Assembly: GCF_004127215.1 (NCBI RefSeq)
Contig: NZ_QEWJ01000008.1
Span: 1-64,000, forward strand
Source: Streptococcus oralis
Lineage (GTDB): Bacteria > Bacillota > Bacilli > Lactobacillales > Streptococcaceae
Length of the DNA: 64,000 nucleotides
Reading direction: 5' to 3'
The position numbers and the translations under genes were made by a program. The first letter of the stretch is position 1, and the number at the start of each line of letters is the position of its first letter. Shown one piece after another: positions 27,657 through 35,943 of this stretch. The notes beneath the pieces are model-generated. The model did not search any database. It was not told where the DNA came from and worked only from the letters and a program-made list of their open reading frames with translations.

Positions 27657-28478
27657 TTGCTAGAAGCAGATTCGATTTATGCAGTTTATTCAGAAAATAC
27701 TGGGGAATCTTATCTTTTCTCAACTACATATGATAGAGGTGACGAAGGCTATCTATGCACTAACCCAATGATTATGGTATTTACACCTCGTTGGTATCAT
27801 CAGTATAAAGAAGTAATAGAAAAACAATTAAACTCAGATATAAAACTGATTGAAAATACGGAAGATAAAAAAGGAATTGAGAATTTTCTTGGGACAGCTT
27901 TTTACTTGAATGGTGCTTTAGGAGCATTCTTTAATACCAAAGAAGTTAGTATAAGTTCTTCTATTTTAGTTCAAAAACCAGATTTTTCAGACTTGCCAGA
28001 GATACAAGTTCCTGTTATGAATCCTGATATCATGAGATGGATGCTTTTGATGGGACAGATGGATAGACCGACTACAGAAGAGGAAGAATTAATTTATAAA
28101 CTCTATTATAAGTTCTTTTCAATGGCACTGCCAAAAGCTAAATTCCTACTTCCTATAAATGCAACATCAGGATTTCCTGAGACTAGTAAGGAAAGTGATT
28201 CTCATATTTTAGAAGAATCTGCTAAATTTAATATTCCGACTAGAGAAGGGAAAAATGGGCGGAATTCAGTTTCAGTGTTCACTGATTGGAAACGTTTTCG
28301 AATGGTTTTTGATGAAAATTGGAACGCTATGATTGAAAACGCTGGAGGTATGGTCGAAGTCTTTGATTATGCCATTAACCAGACTGAGTATTATAAAGCG
28401 GGTGTTTACGTCAGTGATAAAGCGTTTAAAGAAATGCAACAGTTCAGTGAGGAACTAGAAGGAAGAGCTAAAGGTTAA
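27657..28478 (+). CDS. C-terminal half: SseB-like domain
   Basis: The frame continues from the amber codon at 27567. The first usable start is TTG at 27657 with only a weak AAGGA; the next ATG is much further in. Residues after about 160 (FLLPINATS..., FTDWKRFRMVF, MIENAGGMVEVFDYAINQ) look like the SseB/enhanced-serine-sensitivity domain found in many Firmicute and actinobacterial proteins of unknown function. The lack of a good start favours a broken gene over an independent one. It is followed 7 nt later by the next small gene. Confidence 0.55.
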   Translation: MLEADSIYAVYSENTGESYLFSTTYDRGDEGYLCTNPMIMVFTPRWYHQYKEVIEKQLNSDIKLIENTEDKKGIENFLGTAFYLNGALGAFFNTKEVSISSSILVQKPDFSDLPEIQVPVMNPDIMRWMLLMGQMDRPTTEEEELIYKLYYKFFSMALPKAKFLLPINATSGFPETSKESDSHILEESAKFNIPTREGKNGRNSVSVFTDWKRFRMVFDENWNAMIENAGGMVEVFDYAINQTEYYKAGVYVSDKAFKEMQQFSEELEGRAKG

Positions 28479-28485
28479 ACAAAGG

Positions 28486-28821
28486 ATGAAAATAATCGTT
28501 GATAGAGATTCTGTCTGTATGGGGGATGATGTTTTGCCTCATAGGGTAGAACTTGAAGTTCCTGAGGATATGACGGTGAAAGATTTTTTTGATTTTCTAG
28601 AAATGGAACGTTACCTACCTTCTGTCCAAGGGAATAATGTTGCCTGGGAACTTCGTAATAGAAACGGGGAACATGGAGTTTATTTCACCAAAACACGAGA
28701 AATCATTCATCCCAATGCACTCCTAAAAGAGATGGTAGAAGGATTTGATGGGACCCCCTTATTTGTTTTGCTCTATCATTGTACTCCAGAAGCTTACTAT
28801 ATTAGAAAAGAGAATAGATAA
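28486..28821 (+). CDS. Small uncharacterised protein of the rnmV-rsmA insertion
   Basis: A 111-aa protein with a compact alpha/beta pattern (MKIIVDRDSVCMGDDV, TVKDFFDFLEM, LFVLLYHCTPEAYYI). I do not recognise the family. It starts 7 nt after the SseB-like segment with AAAGG before ATG, so it is probably co-translated. Its last codons (RKENR) are encoded by a sequence that duplicates the region upstream of rsmA, so the original C-terminus has been replaced. Confidence 0.65.
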   Translation: MKIIVDRDSVCMGDDVLPHRVELEVPEDMTVKDFFDFLEMERYLPSVQGNNVAWELRNRNGEHGVYFTKTREIIHPNALLKEMVEGFDGTPLFVLLYHCTPEAYYIRKENR

Positions 28822-28849
28822 GAAGTGCGGATTATAGCGTGACTAAGGC
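28803..28849 (+). repeat. Degenerate copy of the rsmA 5' boundary
   Basis: 47 nt that match 29697-29743 (the end of the preceding gene through the rsmA start) at about 42 positions. TAGAAAAGAGAATA is identical in both, and GATTATAGCGTGAC is shared inside the rsmA coding region. The rsmA ATG has become ATA. It marks a former junction with rsmA. Confidence 0.85.
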
Positions 28850-28889
28850 CAAGCTATATATGCATTGACTTTTTGGTCACAAGTGGCGA

Positions 28890-28930
28890 TCTAAACAGTT
28901 GGTCCTGTTTGGAGTGACTTTGACGTAAGG
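28890..28930 (+). repeat. Possible second remnant of the rnmV 3' end
   Basis: From TGTTTGG at 28906 the sequence follows the rnmV end (25944 onward: GTGAC, TTG, AAG) at about 21 of 26 positions. It lies directly after the rsmA 5' copy. The order rsmA-start then rnmV-end is what a tandem cassette insertion would leave. Confidence 0.45.
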
Positions 28931-28964
28931 TAAAACCTTCATAAAAATGGTGAAAGGAAACGAT

Positions 28965-29699
28965 ATGGCAAATAGAAGCTATATTTATTTAAAAAACGGG
29001 AAAGATGTACGTATTTTAACGGAGGGAGTTTACACTATTCCTTATTTTTGGCAATTATTCTGGGATGAAAAAGATGTGCGAATGCCTAATATTCTATGGA
29101 AGAAATTTAATATCTTACTTCCTATTGAAAAATTCCAGAAAAAGGCCATCAAAAATCGTTCCTTTTTAGAACAGAACGCTCCTCAGACCTTGCAATTATA
29201 TGATGATTTTGTTCGCTATGTTCTTGCAAATGTCAAAGCAGGTGACATGCTAGGGTTTGATATTTTAGAAGTTGCTGATATGGATGGATTGACTATAGCT
29301 TCGCGTAAGCTTATAAAAAATATCCGAGCCATTCAGGAAAATCAACCCCAAGAATTGGATTTTTCTTTAACCGAAAAGAACGTAATTTGGTCTGCTATGG
29401 GATTTCCTGATTATTATGCCTCAAAATTGTTGCCAAAAGATAATATTCTAGACTCGGTTGCCTACCAAGATGAATTGAAGAAAATACAAGGGCAAAAAGA
29501 GAAGCAAGAACAAGACCCAGAAGATACACAAGCGCAAGCCCCAGAAAATAAGCAAGAACCACGCAAAGAAGATGAGAAAGTGCTTGATGAGACTGGTGCC
29601 GAATCTAAAGAGGACGAATACCATATTCCTTTTAGATTTTGGATACTCTTGGCGCTAGTAATTATTTGGATTTACAGATTGTTTTTAGCTAACAAATAG
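28965..29699 (+). CDS. Uncharacterised tail-anchored protein
   Basis: A 244-aa protein starting MANRSYIYLKNGKDV. The first 180 residues are soluble with helices. Then follows a Gln/Glu/Lys-rich spacer (about 170-215, KEKQEQDPEDTQAQAPE) and one hydrophobic segment at the very end (FWILLALVIIWIYRLFLA), so it is probably anchored in the membrane by its C-terminus with the bulk in the cytosol. Many unstudied bacterial proteins begin MANRSYLY; I know no function. The start at 28965 follows AAAGGAAA. It sits immediately before rsmA as part of the insertion. Confidence 0.75.
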   Translation: MANRSYIYLKNGKDVRILTEGVYTIPYFWQLFWDEKDVRMPNILWKKFNILLPIEKFQKKAIKNRSFLEQNAPQTLQLYDDFVRYVLANVKAGDMLGFDILEVADMDGLTIASRKLIKNIRAIQENQPQELDFSLTEKNVIWSAMGFPDYYASKLLPKDNILDSVAYQDELKKIQGQKEKQEQDPEDTQAQAPENKQEPRKEDEKVLDETGAESKEDEYHIPFRFWILLALVIIWIYRLFLANK

Positions 29700-29711
29700 A
29701 AAAGAGAATAA

Positions 29712-30584
29712 ATGAGAATTGCAGATTATAGCGTGACCAAGGCAGTGCTGGAGCGTCACGGTTTTACTTTTAAAAAGTCCTTCGGGCAGAATTTCCTGAC
29801 GGATACCAATATCCTTCAAAAAATTGTCGATACAGCTGAAATTGATGACCGGGTCAATGTTATCGAAATCGGGCCAGGTATTGGTGCCTTGACCGAGTTT
29901 TTGGCTGAGCGTGCAGCTCAAGTTATGGCCTTTGAGATTGACCACCGTTTGGTACCGATTTTGGCAGATACCTTGCGTGATTTTGACAATGTAACAGTGG
30001 TCAACGAGGACATTCTCAAGGTCGATTTGGCGCAGCATATCCAGAATTTCAAAAATCCTGAATTGCCGATTAAGGTAGTTGCCAACTTGCCCTACTATAT
30101 CACAACGCCTATTCTCATGCACTTGATCGAGAGTGGGATTCCTTTTAGTGAGTTTGTCGTCATGATGCAAAAAGAAGTGGCGGATCGCATCTCAGCACAG
30201 CCCAATACCAAAGCTTACGGTAGTTTGTCGATTGCTGTTCAATATTACATGACAGCCAAGGTTGCCTTCATCGTGCCTCGTACGGTCTTTGTGCCAGCCC
30301 CAAATGTGGACTCAGCCATTTTAAAAATGGTGCGCCGTCCAGAGCCTGCTGTAGCAGTAAAAGATGAGAATTTTTTCTTTAAGGTTTCCAAGGCTAGTTT
30401 CACCCATCGTCGTAAGACCTTGTGGAACAACTTAACAGGCTACTTTGGCAAGACTGAGGAAGTTAAGGATAAATTGACCAAGGCTTTGGACCAGGCAGGC
30501 TTATCTCCATCTGTGCGTGGGGAAGCTCTCAGCTTAGAAGAGTTTGCCAGCCTAGCAGATGCGCTTAAAGGACAGGGACTCTAA
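29712..30584 (+). CDS. rsmA: 16S rRNA dimethyladenosine transferase
   Basis: A 290-aa SAM-dependent methylase that dimethylates A1518 and A1519 of 16S rRNA. It shows [13 protein letters not shown], the SAM motif [13 protein letters not shown], the catalytic NLPYYITTP, and the C-terminal [12 protein letters not shown]. It starts 12 nt after the accessory gene. The rsgA start follows its stop by one base, forming the ribosome-biogenesis run rsmA-rsgA. Confidence 0.96.
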   Translation: MRIADYSVTKAVLERHGFTFKKSFGQNFLTDTNILQKIVDTAEIDDRVNVIEIGPGIGALTEFLAERAAQVMAFEIDHRLVPILADTLRDFDNVTVVNEDILKVDLAQHIQNFKNPELPIKVVANLPYYITTPILMHLIESGIPFSEFVVMMQKEVADRISAQPNTKAYGSLSIAVQYYMTAKVAFIVPRTVFVPAPNVDSAILKMVRRPEPAVAVKDENFFFKVSKASFTHRRKTLWNNLTGYFGKTEEVKDKLTKALDQAGLSPSVRGEALSLEEFASLADALKGQGL

Positions 30585-30585
30585 G

Positions 30586-31464
30586 ATGCAGGGACAAATC
30601 ATTAAAGCCTTAGCAGGATTCTACTATGTAGAGAGTGATGGCCAAGTCTATCAGACACGTGCGCGTGGGAATTTCCGTAAAAAAGGTCACACACCCTACG
30701 TCGGAGACTGGGTAGATTTTTCTGCCGAGGAAAATTCAGAAGGTTATATCCTCAAGATTCACGAACGGAAAAATAGTCTGGTCCGTCCGCCTATTGTTAA
30801 TATTGACCAAGCGGTGGTTATCATGTCGGTCAAGGAGCCGGATTTTAATAGCAATTTGTTGGATCGCTTCTTGGTTCTTTTGGAGCACAAGGGTATCCAT
30901 CCCATCGTCTATATTTCTAAAATGGATTTGTTAGAAGATAGGGAAGAATTAAGTTTTTACCAACAAACCTATGGTGCTATTGGTTACGACTTTGTGACTA
31001 GTAAGGAAGAGCTCTTGCCTCTGTTGACAGACAAGGTTACGGTCTTTATGGGGCAGACTGGTGTCGGAAAGTCAACCCTTCTCAATAAAATCGTACCAGA
31101 TCTCAATCTTGAAACAGGAGAAATCTCAGACAGTCTAGGTCGTGGTCGCCATACCACTCGGGCTGTTAGCTTTTACAATCTCAATGGTGGGAAAATCGCA
31201 GATACACCAGGATTTTCATCGCTGGATTATGAAGTGTCAACGGCTGAAGACCTCAATCAAGCCTTTCCAGAGATTGCCAGTGTCAGTCGAGACTGTAAAT
31301 TCCGCACTTGTACCCATACCCATGAGCCGTCTTGTGCCGTCAAGCCAGCAGTCGAAGAGGGAGCCGTTGTGGCCTTCCGTTTTGACAACTACCTGCAATT
31401 TCTCAGTGAGATTGAAAATCGCAGAGAAACCTATAAAAAAGTCAGTAAAAAAATTCCAAAATAA
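30586..31464 (+). CDS. rsgA: Small ribosomal subunit biogenesis GTPase RsgA
   Basis: A 292-aa circularly permuted GTPase. It has an N-terminal OB-fold (about 1-65), then G4 (ISKMDLL) before G1 ([12 protein letters not shown]) and G3 (DTPGF), and a C-terminal zinc knuckle ([14 protein letters not shown]). It helps mature the 30S subunit. The start at 30586 lies one base after the rsmA stop. Confidence 0.96.
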   Translation: MQGQIIKALAGFYYVESDGQVYQTRARGNFRKKGHTPYVGDWVDFSAEENSEGYILKIHERKNSLVRPPIVNIDQAVVIMSVKEPDFNSNLLDRFLVLLEHKGIHPIVYISKMDLLEDREELSFYQQTYGAIGYDFVTSKEELLPLLTDKVTVFMGQTGVGKSTLLNKIVPDLNLETGEISDSLGRGRHTTRAVSFYNLNGGKIADTPGFSSLDYEVSTAEDLNQAFPEIASVSRDCKFRTCTHTHEPSCAVKPAVEEGAVVAFRFDNYLQFLSEIENRRETYKKVSKKIPK

Positions 31465-31474
31465 GGAGAAACCT

Positions 31475-32131
31475 ATGTCTCAATACAAGATTGCTCCGTC
31501 AATTCTGGCAGCAGATTATGCCAACTTTGAACGTGAAATTAAACGCCTAGAAGCAACTGGGGCAGAGTATGCCCATATCGATATCATGGATGGGCACTTT
31601 GTACCACAAATCAGTTTTGGTGCAGGTGTGGTCGAAGCTCTTCGTCCCCATAGCAAGATGGTCTTTGACTGCCACTTGATGGTCTCTAATCCTGAACACC
31701 ACTTAGAAGATTTTGCGCGTGCAGGAGCGGATATCATCAGTATCCATGTAGAAGCAACACCCCATATCCATGGAGCCCTCCAAAAAATTCGTTCGCTTGG
31801 TGTCAAACCTTCGGTTGTCATCAATCCTGGTACGCCTGTTGAAGCCATTAAGCACGTCCTTCACCTAGTTGACCAAGTCTTGGTCATGACAGTTAATCCT
31901 GGCTTTGGTGGTCAAGCTTTTCTGCCTGAAACCATGGACAAGGTTCGTGAGTTGGTTGCCCTTCGTCAGGAAAAAGGTTTGAATTTTGAAATTGAAGTCG
32001 ATGGCGGTATTGATGACCAGACCATTGCTCAAGCCAAAGAAGCTGGAGCGACCGTTTTTGTAGCAGGATCCTATGTTTTTAAGGGAGATGTCAATGAGCG
32101 AGTGCAAACTCTCAGAAAACAACTGGACTAG
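31475..32131 (+). CDS. rpe: Ribulose-phosphate 3-epimerase
   Basis: A 218-aa TIM-barrel enzyme interconverting ribulose-5-P and xylulose-5-P. Motifs are IAPSILAADYANFE, HIDIMDGHFVP (metal site), VMTVNPGFGGQ and EVDGGID. AAGGAGA precedes the start. The 3' end overlaps thiN by 38 nt. The rsgA-rpe-thiN order is common in Firmicutes. Confidence 0.97.
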   Translation: MSQYKIAPSILAADYANFEREIKRLEATGAEYAHIDIMDGHFVPQISFGAGVVEALRPHSKMVFDCHLMVSNPEHHLEDFARAGADIISIHVEATPHIHGALQKIRSLGVKPSVVINPGTPVEAIKHVLHLVDQVLVMTVNPGFGGQAFLPETMDKVRELVALRQEKGLNFEIEVDGGIDDQTIAQAKEAGATVFVAGSYVFKGDVNERVQTLRKQLD

Positions 32132-32756
32132 GGTTGCCGTTTTTGCAGGCGGAGATCGCGGCCACTACCGGACCGATTTTGACTGCTTTGTCGGTGTAGA
32201 TCGAGGCTCGCTCTGGATCTTGGAAGAAAACCTGCCTCTGGCTCTAGCAGTTGGGGATTTTGACTCTGTGACCGCGGAAGAGCGACAGGTGATTCAAAAA
32301 CGTGCCCAACATTTTGTCCAAGCCCAGCCAGAAAAGGATGATACGGATCTGGAACTAGCTCTCTTGACCATTTTTGAACAAAATCCTCAGGCTCAGGTGA
32401 CTATTTTTGGTGCTCTTGGTGGTCGCATCGACCACATGCTGGCCAATGTCTTTTTACCTAGCAATCCCAAGTTGGCGCCCTATATGCGCCAAATAGAAAT
32501 TGAAGATGGACAAAACTTGCTTGCCTATTGTCCAGAAGGGACCAGCCAGCTTCAACCACGTTCGGACTACGACTATCTAGCCTTTATGCCGGTTCGGGAT
32601 AGCCAGTTGACCATTCTCGGTGCCAAGTATGAGTTGACAGAGGAAAATTTTTTCTTTAAAAAAGTGTACGCTTCTAACGAATATATAGATAGGGAAGTTT
32701 CGGTAACTTGCCCAGATGGCTATGTGGTCATACTCCATAGCAAGGACAGGAGGTAG
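32094..32756 (+). CDS. thiN: Thiamine pyrophosphokinase
   Basis: A 220-aa enzyme making thiamine diphosphate from thiamine and ATP. It has the motifs VGVDRGS, AVGDFDS, EKDDTDLELAL and FGALGGRIDHMLAN. It overlaps rpe by 38 nt, and AAGGGAG inside rpe gives a ribosome binding site. It is followed one base later by rmuC. Confidence 0.93.
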   Translation: MSECKLSENNWTRVAVFAGGDRGHYRTDFDCFVGVDRGSLWILEENLPLALAVGDFDSVTAEERQVIQKRAQHFVQAQPEKDDTDLELALLTIFEQNPQAQVTIFGALGGRIDHMLANVFLPSNPKLAPYMRQIEIEDGQNLLAYCPEGTSQLQPRSDYDYLAFMPVRDSQLTILGAKYELTEENFFFKKVYASNEYIDREVSVTCPDGYVVILHSKDRR

Positions 32757-32757
32757 G

Positions 32758-34014
32758 ATGGAGACTGTATTACTACTATTATTAATTGCCAACCTAGCTG
32801 GACTCTTTCTGATTTGGCAAAGGCAGGATAAGCAAGACAAGTACCTAGCCAAGAGCTTGGAGGATCAGGCAGACAATCTTTCAGATCAACTGGATTATCG
32901 CTTTGAACAAGCCAGACAAGCCAGTCAGCTGGATCAAAAAGACTTGGAAGTGTCTGTTAGTGACCGTTTGCAAGAAGTGCGAATGGAGTTGCACCAAGGC
33001 CTGACGCAAGTCCGTCAAGAAATGACAGATAATCTTTTACAAACTAGGGATAAGACCGACCAACGCCTTCAAGCCCTGCAGGAATCAAATGAGCAACGTT
33101 TGGAACAAATGCGCCAGACGGTCGAGGAAAAGTTAGAAAAGACCTTGCAGACACGCTTGCAGGCTTCCTTCGAGACAGTTTCTAAGCAACTGGAGTCGGT
33201 CAACCGAGGTTTGGGAGAAATGCAGACAGTTGCCCGTGATGTCGGAGCCCTCAACAAGGCTCTCTCAGGAACCAAGACGCGAGGAATTCTGGGTGAATTG
33301 CAACTGGGGCAAATCATCGAGGACATCATGACGCCTGCCCAGTACGAACGAGAATACGCAACGGTTGAAAACTCCAGTGAACGAGTGGAGTATGCCATCA
33401 AGTTACCTGGGCAAGGCGATCAGGAAACTGTCTATCTGCCGATTGACTCTAAGTTTCCACTGGCAGATTATTACCGCTTAGAAGAAGCCTATGAAGCAGG
33501 TGATAAGGATGAAATCGAACGTTGCCGTAAGTCACTCCTAGCAAGTGTCAAGCGTTTCGCCAAGGATATCAAGAGCAAGTATCTGGCGCCACCTCGGACA
33601 ACTAATTTTGGAGTCTTGTTTGTTCCGACAGAAGGTCTTTATTCAGAGATTGTCCGCAACCCTATCTTCTTTGATGATTTGAGACGGGAGGAGCAGATTA
33701 TTGTCGCAGGTCCAAGTACCCTATCAGCCTTGCTTAATTCCTTATCAGTTGGCTTCAAAACCCTCAATATCCAAAAGAGTGCCGACCATATCAGTAAGAC
33801 CCTTGCTAGCGTCAAGACCGAGTTTGGCAAGTTTGGTGGTATTCTGGTTAAGGCACAAAAACATCTTCAACATGCCTCTGGCAATATTGATGAATTATTA
33901 AACCGTCGTACCACAGCTATTGAGCGGACGCTCCGTCACATTGAGTTATCAGAAGGTGAGCCTGCGCTTGATTTACTCCATTTCCAAGAAGATGAGGAAG
34001 AATATGAAGATTAG
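32758..34014 (+). CDS. rmuC: DNA recombination protein RmuC
   Basis: A 418-aa protein with one N-terminal membrane segment (VLLLLLIANLAGLFLIW), a long coiled coil (about 30-150, rich in Gln/Glu) and the RmuC nuclease-like domain (about 170-400; RGILGELQLGQIIED, LPIDSKFPLADYYRL). RmuC limits inversions between short repeats. AGGAGG before the ATG at 32758. It overlaps the next gene by 11 nt. Confidence 0.93.
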   Translation: METVLLLLLIANLAGLFLIWQRQDKQDKYLAKSLEDQADNLSDQLDYRFEQARQASQLDQKDLEVSVSDRLQEVRMELHQGLTQVRQEMTDNLLQTRDKTDQRLQALQESNEQRLEQMRQTVEEKLEKTLQTRLQASFETVSKQLESVNRGLGEMQTVARDVGALNKALSGTKTRGILGELQLGQIIEDIMTPAQYEREYATVENSSERVEYAIKLPGQGDQETVYLPIDSKFPLADYYRLEEAYEAGDKDEIERCRKSLLASVKRFAKDIKSKYLAPPRTTNFGVLFVPTEGLYSEIVRNPIFFDDLRREEQIIVAGPSTLSALLNSLSVGFKTLNIQKSADHISKTLASVKTEFGKFGGILVKAQKHLQHASGNIDELLNRRTTAIERTLRHIELSEGEPALDLLHFQEDEEEYED

Positions 34015-34945
34015 TCACATGAAAAAAGATGAGCTGTTTGAAGGTTTTTACCTGATCAAATCAGCTGACCTAAGACAGACAAGAGCTGGGAAAAACTACC
34101 TAGCCTTTACCTTCCAAGATGATAGTGGCGAGATTGAAGGAAAACTCTGGGATGCCCAACCTCATAACGTTGAGGCCTTTACCGCAGGGAAAGTAGTCCA
34201 CATGCAGGGGCGCAGAGAAGTTTACAATAACACTCCACAGGTAAATCAAATCACCCTTCGTTTGCCTCAGCCTGGGGAACCCAATGATCCAGCTGATTTC
34301 AAGGTCAAGTCGCCAGTTGATGTTAAGGAAATCCGTGACTACATGTCGCAAATGATTTTCAAAATTGAAAATCCTGTCTGGCAACGTATCGTTCGCAGTC
34401 TCTACTCCAAATATGATAAGGAATTCTACTCCTATCCAGCTGCAAAGACCAACCACCATGCCTTTGAAACGGGTTTGGCCTATCATACAGCGACCATGGT
34501 GCGCTTGGCAGATGCCATTAGCGAAATCTATCCTCAGCTCAATAAGAGCCTACTCTATGCGGGGATTATGTTGCATGACTTGGCTAAGGTCATCGAGTTG
34601 ACGGGACCAGACCAGACCGAGTACACAGTGCGAGGTAATCTTCTTGGACATATCGCTCTAATTGATAGTGAAATTACTAAGACAGTGATGGAGCTTGGTA
34701 TTGATGATACTAGAGAGGAAGTGGTGCTACTACGCCATGTGATTCTCAGTCACCATGGCTTGCTTGAGTATGGAAGTCCAGTCCGTCCACGCATTATGGA
34801 GGCAGAGATTATCCACATGATTGACAATCTAGATGCCAGCATGATGATGATGTCAACAGCTCTGGCTTTGGTGGACAAAGGAGAGATGACCAATAAAATT
34901 TTCGCTATGGACAATCGTTCCTTCTATAAACCAGATTTAGATTAA
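34004..34945 (+). CDS. yhaM: 3'-5' exoribonuclease YhaM (Cbf1-like)
   Basis: A 313-aa exonuclease: an N-terminal OB domain (about 15-95; YLAFTFQDDSGEIEGKLWD) and an HD domain (about 160-290; HHAFETGLAYHT, MLHDLAKV, LRHVILSHHG). YhaM trims the 3' ends of RNAs by a few nucleotides in streptococci. It starts inside rmuC behind GAGGAAG. A strong hairpin follows. Confidence 0.93.
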   Translation: MKISHMKKDELFEGFYLIKSADLRQTRAGKNYLAFTFQDDSGEIEGKLWDAQPHNVEAFTAGKVVHMQGRREVYNNTPQVNQITLRLPQPGEPNDPADFKVKSPVDVKEIRDYMSQMIFKIENPVWQRIVRSLYSKYDKEFYSYPAAKTNHHAFETGLAYHTATMVRLADAISEIYPQLNKSLLYAGIMLHDLAKVIELTGPDQTEYTVRGNLLGHIALIDSEITKTVMELGIDDTREEVVLLRHVILSHHGLLEYGSPVRPRIMEAEIIHMIDNLDASMMMMSTALALVDKGEMTNKIFAMDNRSFYKPDLD

Positions 34946-34954
34946 TAATTTAAG

Positions 34955-34993
34955 AAAAACGAGCATTTTTTACGTAATAATGTTCGTTTTTTT
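34955..34993 (+). terminator. yhaM terminator, also paired PurBox-like sites
   Basis: AAAAACGAGCATT (34955-34967) pairs with AATGTTCGTTTTT (34979-34991), followed by more T. Each arm resembles PurBox (AWWWCCGAACWWT) with few mismatches, and the two are inverted at the spacing seen for PurR operators. The second arm overlaps the purR -35. Confidence 0.6.
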
Positions 34994-35011
34994 ATGTGAA
35001 TGTGGTATAAT
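34983..35011 (+). promoter_or_regulatory. purR promoter
   Basis: TTCGTT (34983-34988), a 17-nt spacer and TATAAT (35006-35011) with TGG before it. The -35 lies within the right arm of the PurBox-like inverted repeat, so autoregulation by PurR is plausible. Confidence 0.6.
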
Positions 35012-35049
35012 GGATAAAATATCAAAATTAAATGGAATGGTAAATAGAA

Positions 35050-35877
35050 ATGAAATTAAGAAGAAGTGATCGGATGGTTGTCATTTCCAACTATTTGATT
35101 AATAATCCATACAAACTAACCAGTCTCAATACCTTTGCGGAAAAGTACGAATCTGCTAAATCATCCATCTCAGAAGACATCGTGATTATCAAGCGTGCCT
35201 TTGAGGAAATTGAAATCGGTCATATCCAGACAGTGACTGGAGCAGGTGGTGGCGTTATCTTTACACCATCCATCTCTAGCCATGAAGCTAAAGAAATGAT
35301 CGCAGACTTGCGTGATAAGCTTTCAGAAAGTGATCGTATCTTGCCGGGTGGCTACATCTACCTGTCTGATTTGCTCAGTACACCCGCCATTTTGAAAAAT
35401 ATTGGGCGCATCATTGCCAAGAGCTTTATGGACCAAAAAATCGATGCCGTTATGACAGTAGCAACAAAGGGTGTTCCGCTTGCAAATGCAGTTGCCAATG
35501 TCCTCAACGTTCCTTTTGTTATCGTGCGTCGTGATTTGAAAATTACTGAAGGATCAACTGTCAGCGTCAACTATGTATCAGGTTCCAGTGGTGATCGCAT
35601 TGAGAAAATGTTCCTTTCAAAACGCAGCCTCAAGGCAGGCAGTCGTGTCTTGATTGTGGATGACTTCTTGAAAGGTGGAGGAACTGTCAACGGGATGATT
35701 AGTCTCTTGCGTGAGTTTGATTCAGAGTTGGCTGGTGTTGCAGTCTTTGCGGATAATGCTCAAGAAGAACGTGAAAAGCAGTTCGATTACAAGTCACTCT
35801 TGAAAGTAACCAATATTGATGTCAAGAACCAATCCATCGATGTCGAGATTGGAAATATCTTTGACGAAGACAAATAA
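35050..35877 (+). CDS. purR: Purine operon regulator PurR
   Basis: A 275-aa regulator. The N-terminal winged helix is RRSDRMVVISNYLINNPYKL, and the phosphoribosyltransferase-like domain has the PRPP motif VLIVDDFLKGGGTVNGM. It binds PurBoxes and responds to PRPP or (p)ppGpp. The start is the first Met before the conserved KLRRSDR; the ribosome binding site is weak. It precedes lysA, as in pneumococcus. Confidence 0.95.
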   Translation: MKLRRSDRMVVISNYLINNPYKLTSLNTFAEKYESAKSSISEDIVIIKRAFEEIEIGHIQTVTGAGGGVIFTPSISSHEAKEMIADLRDKLSESDRILPGGYIYLSDLLSTPAILKNIGRIIAKSFMDQKIDAVMTVATKGVPLANAVANVLNVPFVIVRRDLKITEGSTVSVNYVSGSSGDRIEKMFLSKRSLKAGSRVLIVDDFLKGGGTVNGMISLLREFDSELAGVAVFADNAQEEREKQFDYKSLLKVTNIDVKNQSIDVEIGNIFDEDK

Positions 35878-35888
35878 GAGATAGAACT

Positions 35889-35920
35889 AAAGGTTGGAAC
35901 GATTGTCCCAGCCTTTCTTT
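35889..35920 (+). terminator. Hairpin between purR and lysA
   Basis: AAAGGTTGG with CCAGCCTTT (one G-T pair) and then CTTT. A weak terminator or attenuator. Confidence 0.45.
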
Positions 35921-35943
35921 GCAGACAGAATAGAAGGATGCCT

